From: Pontibaca salina | Lineage (GTDB): Bacteria > Pseudomonadota > Alphaproteobacteria > Rhodobacterales > Rhodobacteraceae | Direction: 5' to 3' | DNA length: 64,000 nt | Assembly (NCBI RefSeq): GCF_016307205.1 | Contig: NZ_JAEIJD010000006.1 | Coordinates: 1 to 64,000 of the forward strand | Part shown: piece after piece, positions 36,611 to 47,812 of the stretch | How positions within the stretch are numbered: position 1 is the stretch's first letter | Layout of the letters: each line of letters begins with the position of its first letter | Position numbers and translations under genes: made by a program | The notes under the pieces: model-generated | The model's database searches: none | The model's input: only the letters and a program-made list of their open reading frames with translations | Told to the model about the DNA's origin: nothing

Positions 36611-36885
36611 GGCTCCTTGCTGGTGGGTCGTGGTAAGGTAACAGTGAAGCGGCAACTGTCCAGAGGGCCAGTTCATCAATGTACCGCGCCCGTGTGGCCA
36701 AGGTGCCGCCTTCCGTTTCAAAGGCGTTTTCTGGGCGAGGTCGGTCCAGAGCAAGACTGCGACATGTCGTCAAGGCCTACTAGGTTGATCATAAGGTGCG
36801 TGATCTGTATGCATTCAATGAAGCGAATGCGGCCCCACGCCGCATAGGGCCGGGTGATAACGGCATGAGATAATGGAGGCGCCCG

Positions 36886-38109
36886 GTGGACTATACCGCA
36901 AAACTCGACACGGCGATCGACCGATTGCACGAAGAAGGTCGCTATCGCACCTTCATCGACATTGAGCGCCGCAAAGGCCAGTATCCTCATGCAGTCTGGA
37001 CCCGTTCGGATGGAACCGAACGTGATATCACCGTTTGGTGTGGCAATGATTATCTGGGGATGGGGCAGCATCCGGTGGTTCTGTCCGCGATGCATGATGC
37101 GCTGGATTCGACCGGCGCAGGGTCAGGCGGTACGCGCAATATTTCGGGTACGACGATCTATCACAAACGGCTCGAATCCGAGCTGGCCGATCTTCATGGT
37201 AAAGAATCTGCCCTCGTGTTCACTAGCGCCTATATCGCCAATGATGCCACGCTGTCGACGCTGCCGCGCCTGTTTCCCGGTCTGATCATCTATTCCGACG
37301 CTCTGAACCACGCCAGCATGATCGAAGGTATCCGCCGCAATGGCGGCGCACGGCGTATTTTCCGACATAACGATCTGGAGCATTTGCGCGAACTTCTGGC
37401 CGCAGACGATCCTGATGTGCCCAAACTGATCGCATTTGAGTCAATCTATTCGATGGACGGCGATTTTGCCCCGATCGAAGCGATCTGCGATCTCGCCGAC
37501 GAGTTCAACGCGCTGACCTATATCGACGAAGTCCATGCCGTGGGCATGTACGGCCAGCGCGGTGGCGGCGTTGCCGAACGCGACCGTCTGATGCACCGGC
37601 TGGACATCATCAACGGTACCTTGGCCAAAGCCTATGGTGTGATGGGCGGCTATATCGCTGCCAGTGCGAAAATGTGCGATGCTGTAAGGTCTTATGCACC
37701 GGGCTTCATCTTCACTACATCGCTTCCGCCAGCGGTGGCTGCAGGCGCGGCTGCCTCGGTATCCTGGCTCAAATCCGCTTCTGATCTGCGTGAAGAGCAC
37801 CAGACGCAGGCGAAGATCCTCAAGACCCGGCTCAAGGCTATGGGCTTGCCGATCATCGATCATGGCAGTCACATCGTGCCGGTGATCGTGGGCGATCCGG
37901 TCCACACCAAAAAGTTGAGTGATATGTTGCTGGAAGATTTCGGCATCTACGTTCAGCCAATCAACTTTCCCACTGTGCCGCGCGGGACAGAACGCTTGCG
38001 CTTTACGCCGTCGCCGGTTCATGGGCCCGATCAAATGGACAAGCTGATTCGTGCAATGGACTCGCTTTGGTCGCATTGTGCGCTGAATCGCGCCGAAATG
38101 GCGGGCTGA
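36886..38109 (+). CDS. hemA: 5-aminolevulinate synthase HemA
   Basis: This 407-residue PLP enzyme makes 5-aminolevulinate from glycine and succinyl-CoA (the C4 route used by alphaproteobacteria). It opens [20 protein letters not shown]. The Gly-rich [14 protein letters not shown] and the Schiff-base Lys in [15 protein letters not shown] are clear. The start is GTG 36886 with GGAGGC seven bases ahead. I looked for an FNR-type TTGAT-N4-ATCAA site upstream and found only a half-match (TTGATCATAAGG near 36784). Confidence 0.96.
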   Translation: MDYTAKLDTAIDRLHEEGRYRTFIDIERRKGQYPHAVWTRSDGTERDITVWCGNDYLGMGQHPVVLSAMHDALDSTGAGSGGTRNISGTTIYHKRLESELADLHGKESALVFTSAYIANDATLSTLPRLFPGLIIYSDALNHASMIEGIRRNGGARRIFRHNDLEHLRELLAADDPDVPKLIAFESIYSMDGDFAPIEAICDLADEFNALTYIDEVHAVGMYGQRGGGVAERDRLMHRLDIINGTLAKAYGVMGGYIAASAKMCDAVRSYAPGFIFTTSLPPAVAAGAAASVSWLKSASDLREEHQTQAKILKTRLKAMGLPIIDHGSHIVPVIVGDPVHTKKLSDMLLEDFGIYVQPINFPTVPRGTERLRFTPSPVHGPDQMDKLIRAMDSLWSHCALNRAEMAG

Positions 38110-38235
38110 AGCCCCCTAACCTGTGTGCAAAACTTATCGTGACGTGTTAACTTCGTGTCAACGAAAGCCATGCACGAATCGAGAGAAATTGCGGCGTGGC
38201 CAAAGCTGGGCAGCAGGTAACACGGGAACGTAAAG

Positions 38236-39441
38236 ATGATCAGGCGCAAGTCATCGCGCATGACTGGAGACAACGAAGACGACAACCCTGAGGGTAGCGG
38301 ACCCAAGGGGTTTGACGACTTTGATTTGCGTCTTGGTGACATCATGCGTGGTGAACGGGCCACCATGGGAAAATCATTACTTGATGTGCAGCGCGAACTG
38401 CGGATCAAAGCCTCTTATATTGCTGCTATCGAAAACGCAGACCCTTCGGCATTTGATACGCCGGGTTTCATTGCGGGTTACGTCCGGTCTTATGCACGGT
38501 ATCTGGGTCTGGACCCGGATGAGACATTTTCCGAGTTCTGCAACGAAAGCGGGTTCACCGTGGCTCATGGCATGTCGGTCGACGCCTCCGTGATTAGAGA
38601 CTCGACCTTGGGCCAAAAACCGCATCGCAACCAGCGCGATCCCCTTTTGGCCCCCCACACGCCCTTTATGCCAGAGTCGGGTGGTCTGTTCAGTCACCTC
38701 GAACCACGCGCCATTGGCTCTTTGGTCATTCTTGTCGGGTTGATTGCCGGAATTGGGCTTGGTGGCTGGACGGTGTTGAAACAGGTGCAGCAGGTAAAGT
38801 TTGCCCCAGTTGATCAGACGCCAATGGTGCTTAGCGATCTTGATCCGCTGAGCCGGGCCGGAGAAGAAGGCGACCCATCTGTGCCGACAGCCGAAGCGCT
38901 CGACCGGCTGTACCGCCCGCCGGCGCTGGATGTGCCGGTGCTGGTGGCGCGTGATGCGCCGATTTCCACGCTGGACCCGCGCGAAGTGGGAACCTTTCAG
39001 GTGCCAAATATTCGCTCGGCGGCGCCATCGCAGATTTTTGCTGATCAGATCGAAGCCGCCGTCGCTGCGGCGATGCCGCAGGTGGTCGCACCCGAGGCTC
39101 CGGCGCTGCGCATGGTCGCGGTGCGGCCTTCATGGGTGCGGGTCAGAGCCGCAGATGGCACTGTCATCTACGAAGGGATTATGGAAAGCGGTCAGACCTA
39201 TGAAGTGCCCGCAATGGAAGAGCCGCCGACTTTGCGTGCAGGCGAATCCGGGGCAATTTATTTCGCCATGGATGGTGCACATTACGGCCCCATCGGAAAG
39301 CGGGGCATGGTGACCTCAAATCTGGCGCTTTCGGCCGAAGAGATCAGCGCACAGTTTCAGGTGGCCGATCTGGAGCAGGATCAAGATTTGGCCCGCATGG
39401 TCGCCGAAGCCCAGACTGATTCAGCAGTCAACAGTCAGTGA
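38236..39441 (+). CDS. RodZ-like helix-turn-helix membrane protein
   Basis: This 401-residue protein has a cytoplasmic helix-turn-helix domain (HTH_25, residues about 32-95, [20 protein letters not shown]), one membrane helix (about 156-176, [19 protein letters not shown]) and a C-terminal DUF4115-like beta domain ([19 protein letters not shown]). This order is that of RodZ, which links MreB to the elongation machinery. The linker between is long and Pro-rich. It lies between hemA and ispG as in many Rhodobacteraceae. ATG 38236 is used; an in-frame ATG at 38260 is possible. Confidence 0.78.
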   Translation: MIRRKSSRMTGDNEDDNPEGSGPKGFDDFDLRLGDIMRGERATMGKSLLDVQRELRIKASYIAAIENADPSAFDTPGFIAGYVRSYARYLGLDPDETFSEFCNESGFTVAHGMSVDASVIRDSTLGQKPHRNQRDPLLAPHTPFMPESGGLFSHLEPRAIGSLVILVGLIAGIGLGGWTVLKQVQQVKFAPVDQTPMVLSDLDPLSRAGEEGDPSVPTAEALDRLYRPPALDVPVLVARDAPISTLDPREVGTFQVPNIRSAAPSQIFADQIEAAVAAAMPQVVAPEAPALRMVAVRPSWVRVRAADGTVIYEGIMESGQTYEVPAMEEPPTLRAGESGAIYFAMDGAHYGPIGKRGMVTSNLALSAEEISAQFQVADLEQDQDLARMVAEAQTDSAVNSQ

Positions 39442-39517
39442 CGTTCCGCGACGTTGCGGCAGGCGCAAATGCGGATTATCTAACTCGACAGACCCTTATG
39501 AAGACGGAGCCGCTGCC

Positions 39518-40639
39518 ATGTCGCTGAATCCCGTTCGCCCTTGGCGCAATATCTACCGCCGCAAATCGCGGCAGATCATGGTGGGAAATGTTGCCGTCGG
39601 CGGCGATGCCCCGATTTCGGTGCAGACGATGACGAACACGATGACAACCGACGTCGCGGCAACCGTGGCGCAGATTCAAGCCGCCGCCGAGGCGGGTGCT
39701 GATATCGTGCGTGTCTCGGTTCCCGACGAGGCGTCGAGCCGCGCGCTGCGGGAGATTGTGCGCGAAAGCCCGGTGCCGATCGTGGCCGACATCCATTTCC
39801 ACTACAAAAGGGGTATCGAAGCGGCCGAAGCAGGGGCGGCCTGCTTGCGGATCAATCCAGGCAATATTGGCGATAAAAAGCGCGTGCGTGAGGTGATTTC
39901 GGCGGCGCGAGATCACAATTGCTCGATCCGGATCGGCGTGAATGCAGGCTCGCTCGAGCGCCATCTGCTGGAAAAATACGGCGAACCGTGCCCCGATGCG
40001 ATGGTCGAATCCGGCCTGGAGCATATCCGAATTCTGCAAGACAATGACTTTCACGAGTTCAAGATCAGCGTGAAAGCATCGGATGTCTTCATGTCCGCTG
40101 CCGCCTATCAGCAATTGGCCGAGGCCACCGATGCACCGATCCATCTGGGCATTACCGAAGCCGGCGGGCTGGTCAGCGGCACGATCAAATCCGCCATCGG
40201 CCTTGGCAATCTGCTGTGGATGGGTATCGGCGACACGGTCCGCGTCAGCCTCTCTGCCGATCCGATCGAGGAGATCAAGGTCGGGTTCGAAATCCTGAAA
40301 TCATTGGGGCTGCGTCATCGCGGTGTGAATATCATCTCCTGTCCCTCTTGCGCCCGACAGGGCTTTGACGTGATCAAGACGGTTGAAGAACTGGAAAAGC
40401 GTCTGGAACATATCAAGACACCGATGAGTCTGAGCATCATCGGCTGCGTCGTGAATGGCCCGGGCGAGGCGCTGATGACTGATGTCGGGTATACCGGCGG
40501 CGGTGCGGGCAGCGGCATGGTTTATCTGGCGGGCAAGCAAAGCCATAAACTGGGCAATGACGCGATGATCGACCATATCGTCGAGCAGGTCGAAAAACGG
40601 GCCGAGGAATTGGAAGCCACGACCCAAGCCGCCGAATAG
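39518..40639 (+). CDS. ispG: 4-hydroxy-3-methylbut-2-enyl diphosphate synthase IspG
   Basis: This 373-residue [4Fe-4S] enzyme of the MEP isoprenoid route has the cluster Cys in CPSCARQ and in [14 protein letters not shown]. The N-terminal TIM-barrel part contains [20 protein letters not shown] and [11 protein letters not shown]. The bacterial form without a middle insertion is seen. It is convergent with the DsbA-like gene, with a strong hairpin in the gap. Confidence 0.96.
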   Translation: MSLNPVRPWRNIYRRKSRQIMVGNVAVGGDAPISVQTMTNTMTTDVAATVAQIQAAAEAGADIVRVSVPDEASSRALREIVRESPVPIVADIHFHYKRGIEAAEAGAACLRINPGNIGDKKRVREVISAARDHNCSIRIGVNAGSLERHLLEKYGEPCPDAMVESGLEHIRILQDNDFHEFKISVKASDVFMSAAAYQQLAEATDAPIHLGITEAGGLVSGTIKSAIGLGNLLWMGIGDTVRVSLSADPIEEIKVGFEILKSLGLRHRGVNIISCPSCARQGFDVIKTVEELEKRLEHIKTPMSLSIIGCVVNGPGEALMTDVGYTGGGAGSGMVYLAGKQSHKLGNDAMIDHIVEQVEKRAEELEATTQAAE

Positions 40640-40658
40640 GGCGGGGCTCACCCCGCCC
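40639..40658. terminator. Bidirectional terminator hairpin between ispG and the dsbA-like gene
   Basis: GGGCGGGG (40639-40646) and CCCCGCCC (40651-40658) form a perfect 8-bp stem with loop CTCA between two convergent genes. No U-tract is present on either side. The first base is the last base of the ispG stop codon. Confidence 0.55.
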
Positions 40659-40676
40659 GCGCCGTATCTTTGGCGG

Positions 40677-41426
40677 TTAGTCCTGCGCGCGCTTTTCCGC
40701 AATCATTGCTGCCATCTGCTCGCCGGGCAGGTAACCGCGCAGCATTTCGTCTTGCAACACAAAGGTCGGCGTGCCGGTAATTTGCAGGCGCTGTGCCAGT
40801 TCGCGCGTTTTGGCGATTTCCGCGTTCACCGCGTCGCTGTCCATGAGTGACATGACCGCCTTGCCGTCCAGCCCAAGCCCTTCGGCCAGACGTATCAGCG
40901 CAACCTCGTCCGGATCCCCCGAGAACTCCATCAAGGCATTGTGCACTGCTTCATAGGCCTCTGCGCCCGCGAGATGTTTGGTCGCGATGGCAAAGCGGGA
41001 CGAGATAAGTGAGGCTTCACCCAAGATCGGAAACTCTTTTACGATCAGGCGGATATTGCCGTCTTCTTCCAGCAGTTTTGCCACTTCGGGGGTGGCCCTG
41101 CGGCAATAGCCACACCGATAATCCATGAATTCCACGAGTGTAATATCGCCCTCTGGGTTGCCTCCCACCCACGAAAACCCATCGTTGAATATGGCCTCGT
41201 GGTTGGTCTGAACCAGTGTGAAATCGGCGTGAGTTTGCGCGTCTGCCTGACGCTCTTCCATCACGGCGACGGCCTCGAAGATCACCTCGGGGTTTTCCAG
41301 CAGATAGGCACGCACTTCGGCGCGAAACGCATCGCGCTCTCCGTCGCTCATAGCTGATAGGTCCAGCGCCTGAACCGGAGCGGCGAGGGCCAGTGCCGTC
41401 AAGGCGGGGGCGGCAAAACGCAACAT
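40677..41426 (-). CDS. DsbA-family thiol:disulfide oxidoreductase
   Basis: This 249-residue exported protein has signal peptide MLRFAAPALTALALAAPVQA. After a helical N-terminal extension (residues about 22-90), a thioredoxin-like domain carries the active-site CGYC (FMDYRCGYCRRATPE) and the cis-Pro segment TGTPTFVLQD. The N-terminal extension resembles ScsC/Com1-type proteins rather than classical DsbA, which may mean isomerase or oligomeric behaviour. It probably acts in the periplasm. Confidence 0.85.
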   Translation of the reverse strand: MLRFAAPALTALALAAPVQALDLSAMSDGERDAFRAEVRAYLLENPEVIFEAVAVMEERQADAQTHADFTLVQTNHEAIFNDGFSWVGGNPEGDITLVEFMDYRCGYCRRATPEVAKLLEEDGNIRLIVKEFPILGEASLISSRFAIATKHLAGAEAYEAVHNALMEFSGDPDEVALIRLAEGLGLDGKAVMSLMDSDAVNAEIAKTRELAQRLQITGTPTFVLQDEMLRGYLPGEQMAAMIAEKRAQD

Positions 41427-41582
41427 TTTAGTTTCCTTTTGTCAGGTTGTCATGAGCATTGAGCATATTCGCGTCGCCCTGCCAAGGGCCGGTCCGTAGG
41501 CGGAGCAAACTTAACCCTACCATTGACGGCGCGCGCGATACGCGGTCAAACCCTATCTGATCCAGAAGTATCGGAGAATGCG

Positions 41583-42728
41583 ATGCGAAACTCAATGCGC
41601 TCACAGGTTGATCCCTTCATTGTGATGGATGTGATGGAGGCCGCCCGCCGCGCCGAGGCGGCAGGTCGCAGCATCATCCATATGGAGGTAGGCCAGCCCG
41701 GAACGGGTGCGCCCAAAGGTGCGATGCAAGCGCTGGCCACACGCATGATGGAAGAGCCGCTGGGCTATACCGTTTCGCTGGGGCTGCCGGAATTGCGCGC
41801 CCGCATCGCGCGGCTTTACGGGGAATGGTATGGTGTCGATCTTGATCCCGGGCGCGTGATCGTCACTTCGGGCTCATCCGCTGGATTCCTGCTCGCCTTC
41901 ACGGCGTTGTTTGATTCCGGCGACCGTGTCGGCGTGGGTGCCCCGGGCTATCCCAGCTATCGTCAGATTCTGCGCGCGCTGGGGCTGACGGCGGTCGATC
42001 TGCCCACTGCGCCGGAAAACCGTTATCAGCCTGTGCCGCAGGATTTCGTCGGTCTTGATCTCGCGGGGCTGATGGTTGCCTCGCCCGGCAACCCGACAGG
42101 CACGATGCTTGACCGCGCGGCGATGGGGGCGCTGATCGAAGCGGCGGCAGGGCAGGGCACCAGCTTTATCAGTGACGAGATCTATCACGGGCTGGATTAT
42201 GATACCCGCGCGATCAGTGCGCTGGAACTCAGCAACGATGTTTATGTAATCAATTCGTTTTCCAAATACTTCTCGATGACCGGCTGGCGTGTCGGCTGGA
42301 TGGTGGTGCCTGAGGATCAGGTCCGCGTGGTTGAACGCATCGCCCAGAATATGTTCATCTGCGCCCCCCACGCCAGTCAGCTCGTGGCGCTCGCGGCAAT
42401 GGATTGCACCGATGAACTGGACGAAAATCTGGCTGTCTATCGGTGCAACCATGCCCTGATGCTGGAGGGATTGCCGAAGGCTGGCTTTACCGAGATCGCG
42501 CCGCCCGACGGGGCGTTTTATGTCTATGCCGATGTTTCCGCCCTGACCAATGACAGCCGCGCCTTTGCCGCTGAAATACTGGACAAAGCCGGTGTGGCGG
42601 TGACGCCGGGGCTGGATTTTGACCCGGTGCGGGGGCACCAGACATTGCGGTTTTCCTATGCCCGCGCCACCAGCGATATCATCGAGGGGCTGGAGCGGCT
42701 AAAACGTTTCATGGACGCGCGGGGATGA
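41583..42728 (+). CDS. Class I/II pyridoxal phosphate aminotransferase
   Basis: This 381-residue aminotransferase is of the AspC-like family. The PLP Lys is in NSFSKYFSMTGWRVGW. Other family features are HMEVGQPGTGAPKGAM, VTSGSSAGFLLAF and the C-terminal Arg in LRFSYA. I chose ATG 41583, where the conserved region begins and CGGAGAA precedes. An in-frame start at 41523 adds 20 unconserved residues. The substrate is not readable. The stop overlaps the start of the amidase gene by four bases. Confidence 0.85.
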   Translation: MRNSMRSQVDPFIVMDVMEAARRAEAAGRSIIHMEVGQPGTGAPKGAMQALATRMMEEPLGYTVSLGLPELRARIARLYGEWYGVDLDPGRVIVTSGSSAGFLLAFTALFDSGDRVGVGAPGYPSYRQILRALGLTAVDLPTAPENRYQPVPQDFVGLDLAGLMVASPGNPTGTMLDRAAMGALIEAAAGQGTSFISDEIYHGLDYDTRAISALELSNDVYVINSFSKYFSMTGWRVGWMVVPEDQVRVVERIAQNMFICAPHASQLVALAAMDCTDELDENLAVYRCNHALMLEGLPKAGFTEIAPPDGAFYVYADVSALTNDSRAFAAEILDKAGVAVTPGLDFDPVRGHQTLRFSYARATSDIIEGLERLKRFMDARG

Positions 42729-43945
42729 TCCGGGTCTGGGTCGCATTGGTTGTTTTTGCCCTGTCTTGCAGCGACCTCAGTGCGCATGAGTTTACTGCGC
42801 TGGCCCGCATTATCCCTGAAAGCAGCCGGATCAGCGACCAGGCCCGCGGCACCGTCGGCATCAATCTGGCGCTATCGCAGGGGGTGCCTTACCGTCTGTT
42901 TACCCTGAACGACCCGCCCCGGCTGGTGGTCGATTTTAAGGAGGTCGATTGGAGCGGGCTGGACCGGGAGACCTTGCTTGATAGTAATCGCATCGCGCAG
43001 GTGCAGTTCGGCGGATACCTTCCCGGTTTGTCGCGGCTGGTGGCCGAACTGGTGCAGCCGATGGCAGTCAGGCAGGCGGCAATGCGGATCGATGACGATA
43101 GCGGGGCCGGGCATCTGGTGCTGACGCTGGCTCCGGTCTCGGCTGATAGGTTCGCTGCAAAGGCAGGCGCTCCGACAGATCCGCGTTGGGACCTGCCGGC
43201 CCCTACGCTGACTCCGCTTCGCCCGACTCGTGGCGAAAATGCGCCCCTAGTGGTGGTGCTGGACCCCGGCCACGGTGGTATTGATCCGGGCGCCGAGGCC
43301 GGAGACGTTGCGGAAAAACATCTGATGCTGACCTTTGCCCGCGAATTGCGCGAGGTGCTGCTGCGCAGCGGCGGCTTTCAGGTGATGCTGACCCGCGAGA
43401 GTGACCATTTTGTGTCGCTGGAGCGCCGTATCGCGCTGGCCCATCAGGCTCGGGCGGATGTGTTCATTTCGCTGCACGCCGACGCTTTGACCGAAGGGCT
43501 GGCCCATGGCGCGACGGTGCACTTGCTGTCAGCAGAGGCTTCGGACAAGGCCAGCGCCAAGTTGGCCGAGCGCCACGACCGCGGCGACCTTCTTTCCGGC
43601 ATAGACCTGAGCGCAATGGATGATCGGGTGACTGATATTCTGCTGGATCTGGCGCGTCGCGAAACCCAGCCCAGCACGGAATTGCTGGCGCGTGCGGTTG
43701 TAGATGGCATTTCCCAGACCGGCAGCCCGATAAATCGCCGCCCGCTACGTCGCGCGGCGTTCTCGGTGCTGAAGGCCGCCGACATCCCGTCAATCCTGAT
43801 CGAAGTCGGGTTCATGTCCAGTCCCCGCGACCTAAGGAACCTGCAAGATGCGGCTTGGCGCGAAAATATGGCTCTGGGCATCCGCAACGGTCTGGTCAAC
43901 TGGCGCAAGGCCGATGCGGTGCAGCGCGCCCTTCGGCGAAAATAG
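42725..43945 (+). CDS. N-acetylmuramoyl-L-alanine amidase (AmiC type)
   Basis: This 406-residue periplasmic zinc amidase separates daughter-cell peptidoglycan. A signal peptide (MIRVWVALVVFALSCSDLSA) leads into an AMIN domain (about residues 40-130) for septal targeting. The Amidase_3 domain (about 175-400) has zinc ligands in LDPGHGGIDPGA, Glu in DVAEKHL, His in SLHADAL and the catalytic Glu in ILIEVGFMSS. It lies upstream of the PBP1A gene, so both act on the cell wall. Confidence 0.92.
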   Translation: MIRVWVALVVFALSCSDLSAHEFTALARIIPESSRISDQARGTVGINLALSQGVPYRLFTLNDPPRLVVDFKEVDWSGLDRETLLDSNRIAQVQFGGYLPGLSRLVAELVQPMAVRQAAMRIDDDSGAGHLVLTLAPVSADRFAAKAGAPTDPRWDLPAPTLTPLRPTRGENAPLVVVLDPGHGGIDPGAEAGDVAEKHLMLTFARELREVLLRSGGFQVMLTRESDHFVSLERRIALAHQARADVFISLHADALTEGLAHGATVHLLSAEASDKASAKLAERHDRGDLLSGIDLSAMDDRVTDILLDLARRETQPSTELLARAVVDGISQTGSPINRRPLRRAAFSVLKAADIPSILIEVGFMSSPRDLRNLQDAAWRENMALGIRNGLVNWRKADAVQRALRRK

Positions 43946-44036
43946 ATCCATTTACGGCGAAGTTCCGCGGGGTCTCCTTTGACGCTTGCCGATAGCGCGC
44001 GTATATAAGCATGAGCGCGCAAAAATAGGCTGCATC

Positions 44037-46577
44037 GTGATCCGTTTCATACTCTCGTTCTTCGGAGCGATTTTTTCGCTTTTGACGCTGGGCATTGTCG
44101 TTCTGGCGATCAGCCTTGGTGCGGTGTTCTGGATCTATGGCCACGATCTGCCCAGCCACGAATCACTGAAGCAATACAAGCCGCCGACAATCAGCCGGAT
44201 CTATTCCGCGGAAGGTCAGATGATTGACGAATTTGCCCGTGAACGCCGCCTGTTCACATCGGCGGCGGAAATTCCCGCGCTGGTCAAGCAGGCGTTCATC
44301 TCGGCCGAAGATAAGAACTTTTATACCCACAAAGGCTATGACACGCGTGGCATCGCGGTCGCGGTGTTTGAGGCGGTGAAGTCGCGTGGTCAGAATGTGC
44401 GCGGAGCCTCGACCATCACGCAGCAGGTGATGAAGAACTTTCTTCTGTCGGGCGACCGCCAGCTCGAGCGCAAGATCAAGGAAATCATCCTTGCCTCCCG
44501 CCTTGAGGAAACGCTGGACAAGGAGCAGATCCTCGAGTTGTACCTGAACGAGATTTTCCTGGGACAGAACTCCTATGGCGTCACCGCCGCTGCGCAGAGT
44601 TATTTCAACAAGACGCTGGCGGAACTGGCCCCGCACGAGGCAGCATTTCTAGCCTCGCTGCCCAAAGCACCAAGCGACTATCACCCGGTGCGCCAAAAGG
44701 AGCGGTTGCTGGCGCGGCGCAATTTCGTGCTCAAGGAAATGCGCGAGAACGGCTATCTCAGTTCGCAGGAATACGAAACCGAAGTGGCGCAACCCCTGCG
44801 TTCGGTCCAGAATGGCGATTTTGAGAGCTTCCGCACCGCCCTGCCGTCGCGTGACTATTTTACCGACGAGATCCGCCGCCAGTTGAGCGAGGATTTCGGC
44901 GAAGGCGAGTTTTTCACCGGTGGCTTCACTGTACGTGCCACCATTGATGAAGAAATGCAGCGTGAGGCGGCGCGCGCCTTGCAGAAAGCGCTGGAGCAAT
45001 ATGACCGCGGAATCGGCATCTGGCGCGGCACTGGCAAGACGATTGCCGCCGAGCAGTTGGGCACCGAAGAGCGCTGGCGCGCTGCACTGGCTGATACGCG
45101 CGTGCCCCGTGATGTCAATTTGAACGGCGAGTGGCACCCTGCCGTGGTGCTGGAAGTCGGTGCACAGAATGCCCGGATCGGGATCGAGGGCGTGGACGAG
45201 GTTGCAGGCGGTCACTGGATCGAGGCCAAGGATGTTCAGTGGGCGCGCAAGAAGGGCCAGCGCGGCAAGGCACAGGTCGCAGGCGATCTTTTGACGGTCG
45301 GGGACGTGGTGCTGGTACGCGCCATGACCAGCGACAGCGACGGCTCGTTCATCCGCTGGACGCTGCGCCAGACGACCGAGGTGCAGGGCGGCTTCATGGC
45401 GATGGACGTCAATACCGGGCGCGTGCTGGCGATGCAGGGCGGATTCTCCTATCAGGATTCGGTATTCAACCGCGCCACGCAAGCGCAGCGCCAGCCCGGA
45501 TCGTCATTCAAGCCGTTCGTTTTTGCCGCCGCGCTTGACAGTGGGTACAGCCCTGCGACCATCGTTGTGGACGCTCCGATCGAGATCAACACGCCACAGG
45601 GCATCTGGCGGCCCCGCAACTCCACCAACCAGTTCTATGGCCCCACGCCATTGCGCACCGGGATTGAACAGTCGCGCAACCTGATGACCGTCCGTCTGGC
45701 GCAAGAGGTGGGGATGCCGGTCGTTGCGGGCTATGCCGAACGCTTTGGCGTCTATGACAACATGGGTACTTATCTCGCCAACGCGCTCGGCTCCGAGGAA
45801 ACCACGCTTTACAAGATGGTCGCCGCCTATGCGATGTTCGCCAATGGTGGCGAGCGCGTGGAGCCGACGTTGGTCGACCGCATTCAGGATCGTTACGGCA
45901 AGACCATCTACCGCCACGACCAGCGTGATTGTCTCGATTGCAGCGTCGACAACCTGCCGCAAGGTGTTGCCCCGCGCATCGAGTCCAACCGCAGTCGGGT
46001 CATGGACCCAATAACGGCGTATCAGCTGACCTCGATGATGAAGGGAGTGGTGGACCGTGGTACCGCGTCGGGCGTGATCAACCTGCCGGTGCCCACGGCG
46101 GGCAAGACCGGAACCACCAACGACGCCCGCGATGTGTGGTTTGTCGGCTTTACCAGCAATATCGTCGCAGGGTGTTATATCGGTTATGACCGGCCACGAT
46201 CGCTGGGGCGGCGGGCCTATGGGTCGTCCATGTGCGGGCCGGTGTTCCAGTCCTTCATGACCGAAGCGACCAAGAAATACGGCGGTGGCCCGTTCAAGGT
46301 GCCGCCGGGCGGGCATTTTATAAAAATCGACCGCTTTACTGGCGCGCGCCTTTCGGATGATGCCAGTGGCCAGAACGTCGTGGCGGAATATTTCCGCGAT
46401 GGAGAAGAGCCGATCTTTGGCCTTGCCTATGATGGCGGTTTTGCGATGGGCTCGAACCTGCCGCTGGTCGAAGAGGTGCGCGAAAGCTCACGACAGGTGG
46501 AAACCTCGTCCGGAGGCAAGGCGACCGTTGGACCGAAAGCCAATTTCGGCACCATCAGTTCGGGCGGATTGTATTGA
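44037..46577 (+). CDS. Penicillin-binding protein 1A (bifunctional PBP)
   Basis: This class A PBP of about 846 residues polymerises and cross-links peptidoglycan at the inner membrane. One membrane anchor (IRFILSFFGAIFSLLTLG onwards) is followed by the glycosyltransferase domain (EDKNFYTHKGYD, GASTITQQVMKNFLL) and the OB-like insert. The transpeptidase domain has the nucleophile in QPGSSFKPFVF, SRN and KTGTTNDARD. GTG 44037 gives the typical family N-terminus. An ATG at 43986 would add 17 basic residues and is the alternative. All catalytic motifs are intact. Confidence 0.93.
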   Translation: MIRFILSFFGAIFSLLTLGIVVLAISLGAVFWIYGHDLPSHESLKQYKPPTISRIYSAEGQMIDEFARERRLFTSAAEIPALVKQAFISAEDKNFYTHKGYDTRGIAVAVFEAVKSRGQNVRGASTITQQVMKNFLLSGDRQLERKIKEIILASRLEETLDKEQILELYLNEIFLGQNSYGVTAAAQSYFNKTLAELAPHEAAFLASLPKAPSDYHPVRQKERLLARRNFVLKEMRENGYLSSQEYETEVAQPLRSVQNGDFESFRTALPSRDYFTDEIRRQLSEDFGEGEFFTGGFTVRATIDEEMQREAARALQKALEQYDRGIGIWRGTGKTIAAEQLGTEERWRAALADTRVPRDVNLNGEWHPAVVLEVGAQNARIGIEGVDEVAGGHWIEAKDVQWARKKGQRGKAQVAGDLLTVGDVVLVRAMTSDSDGSFIRWTLRQTTEVQGGFMAMDVNTGRVLAMQGGFSYQDSVFNRATQAQRQPGSSFKPFVFAAALDSGYSPATIVVDAPIEINTPQGIWRPRNSTNQFYGPTPLRTGIEQSRNLMTVRLAQEVGMPVVAGYAERFGVYDNMGTYLANALGSEETTLYKMVAAYAMFANGGERVEPTLVDRIQDRYGKTIYRHDQRDCLDCSVDNLPQGVAPRIESNRSRVMDPITAYQLTSMMKGVVDRGTASGVINLPVPTAGKTGTTNDARDVWFVGFTSNIVAGCYIGYDRPRSLGRRAYGSSMCGPVFQSFMTEATKKYGGGPFKVPPGGHFIKIDRFTGARLSDDASGQNVVAEYFRDGEEPIFGLAYDGGFAMGSNLPLVEEVRESSRQVETSSGGKATVGPKANFGTISSGGLY

Positions 46578-46622
46578 TTTCATGACGACATTATATGGAA
46601 CTTTACCGACGCCTGATTTTTG

Positions 46623-46661
46623 CGGGCGCTTGCCCGTAACCGGGTGTTGCCTTATCACCCG
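46623..46661 (+). terminator. Two hairpins in the PBP1A-prfB gap
   Basis: CGGGC/GCCCG (46623-46627, 46632-46636) and CGGGTG/CACCCG (46641-46646, 46656-46661) lie in the 110-bp gap. CCCG of the first can also pair with CGGG of the second. They may end the PBP1A transcript or form part of the prfB leader. There is no strong U-tract. Confidence 0.35.
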
Positions 46662-46687
46662 ATAAAATTCAGATTGTAGGACCATCT

Positions 46688-47812
46688 ATGCGCTCCGAGA
46701 CGCAGAACCACATTGCCGAAATCGAAAAAACGCTGGACCTTCTGTCACAACGGATGGACCGTGAAACAGCCACGCACCGGCTCGAGGAATTCAACGCGCG
46801 CGTTGAAGACCCTGATTTGTGGAACGATCCCGAAGCGGCGCAAAAGCTCATGCGGGACCGCCAGATGCTGGTGGATGCGATCGAGACTTACGACAGCATC
46901 AGTCGGGATTTGTCCGATAATATAGAGCTGATCGAGTTGGGCGAGATGGAGGGCGACGACGAAGTTGTCGCTGATGCCCAGACCGCGCTGAAGGAACTCG
47001 CGGAAACCGCCGCGCAAAAATCGCTTGAGGCGTTGCTCGACGGTGAGGCAGATGCCAACGACACGTTCATCGAAATCCACGCTGGGGCCGGCGGGACCGA
47101 AAGCTGCGACTGGGCGTCGATGCTGGCGCGGATGTATGTCCGCTGGGCCGAACAGCGCGGTTACAAGGTCGAATTGCAATCCGAGAACGGCGGGGACGAA
47201 GCCGGGATCAAATCGGCCACCTACAAGATCAGCGGCCACAATGCCTATGGCTGGCTGAAATCTGAAAGCGGGGTGCATCGTTTGGTACGCATCAGCCCCT
47301 ATGACAGTGCCGCCAAGCGCCATACATCGTTCAGCAGTGTCTGGGTCTATCCGGTGGTGGACGACAATATCGATATCGAAATCAACCCTGCAGATATTCG
47401 CATCGATACTTATCGCAGTTCGGGCGCCGGCGGGCAGCATGTCAACACCACTGATTCGGCGGTGCGTATCACCCACAACCCGACCGGAATTGTGGTTACC
47501 AGCTCCGAAAAATCCCAGCACCAGAACCGTGATATAGCGATGAAAGCATTGAAATCGCGCCTCTATCAGCTGGAGCTTGACAGGCGTCACGCCGCAATCA
47601 ACGAGGCGCATGAGAACAAGGGCGCTGCGGGCTGGGGAAATCAGATCCGCTCGTATGTGTTGCAGCCTTATCAGATGGTCAAGGATCTGCGCACCAATCA
47701 CGAAACTTCGGATACCAAGGGTGTGCTGGACGGCGATCTAGACGGCTTCATGGCGGCCACGCTGGCTCAAAACCTGTCGGGCAAAACCCGCGCCGAAGCA
47801 CAGGGCTCCTGA
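46688..47812 (+). CDS. prfB: Peptide chain release factor 2 (PrfB)
   Basis: This 374-residue factor ends translation at UGA and UAA. The GGQ motif ([16 protein letters not shown]) is clear, and the stop-codon reading loop reads [14 protein letters not shown], with Tyr in place of the common Phe of SPF. The gene is one continuous frame. The programmed +1 frameshift found in E. coli and many other bacteria is absent. Confidence 0.95.
   Translation: MRSETQNHIAEIEKTLDLLSQRMDRETATHRLEEFNARVEDPDLWNDPEAAQKLMRDRQMLVDAIETYDSISRDLSDNIELIELGEMEGDDEVVADAQTALKELAETAAQKSLEALLDGEADANDTFIEIHAGAGGTESCDWASMLARMYVRWAEQRGYKVELQSENGGDEAGIKSATYKISGHNAYGWLKSESGVHRLVRISPYDSAAKRHTSFSSVWVYPVVDDNIDIEINPADIRIDTYRSSGAGGQHVNTTDSAVRITHNPTGIVVTSSEKSQHQNRDIAMKALKSRLYQLELDRRHAAINEAHENKGAAGWGNQIRSYVLQPYQMVKDLRTNHETSDTKGVLDGDLDGFMAATLAQNLSGKTRAEAQGS

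Noticed and set aside
36755-36885. FNR-type site ahead of hemA
   Set aside because: TTGATCATAAGG has only one half of the TTGAT-N4-ATCAA pattern.
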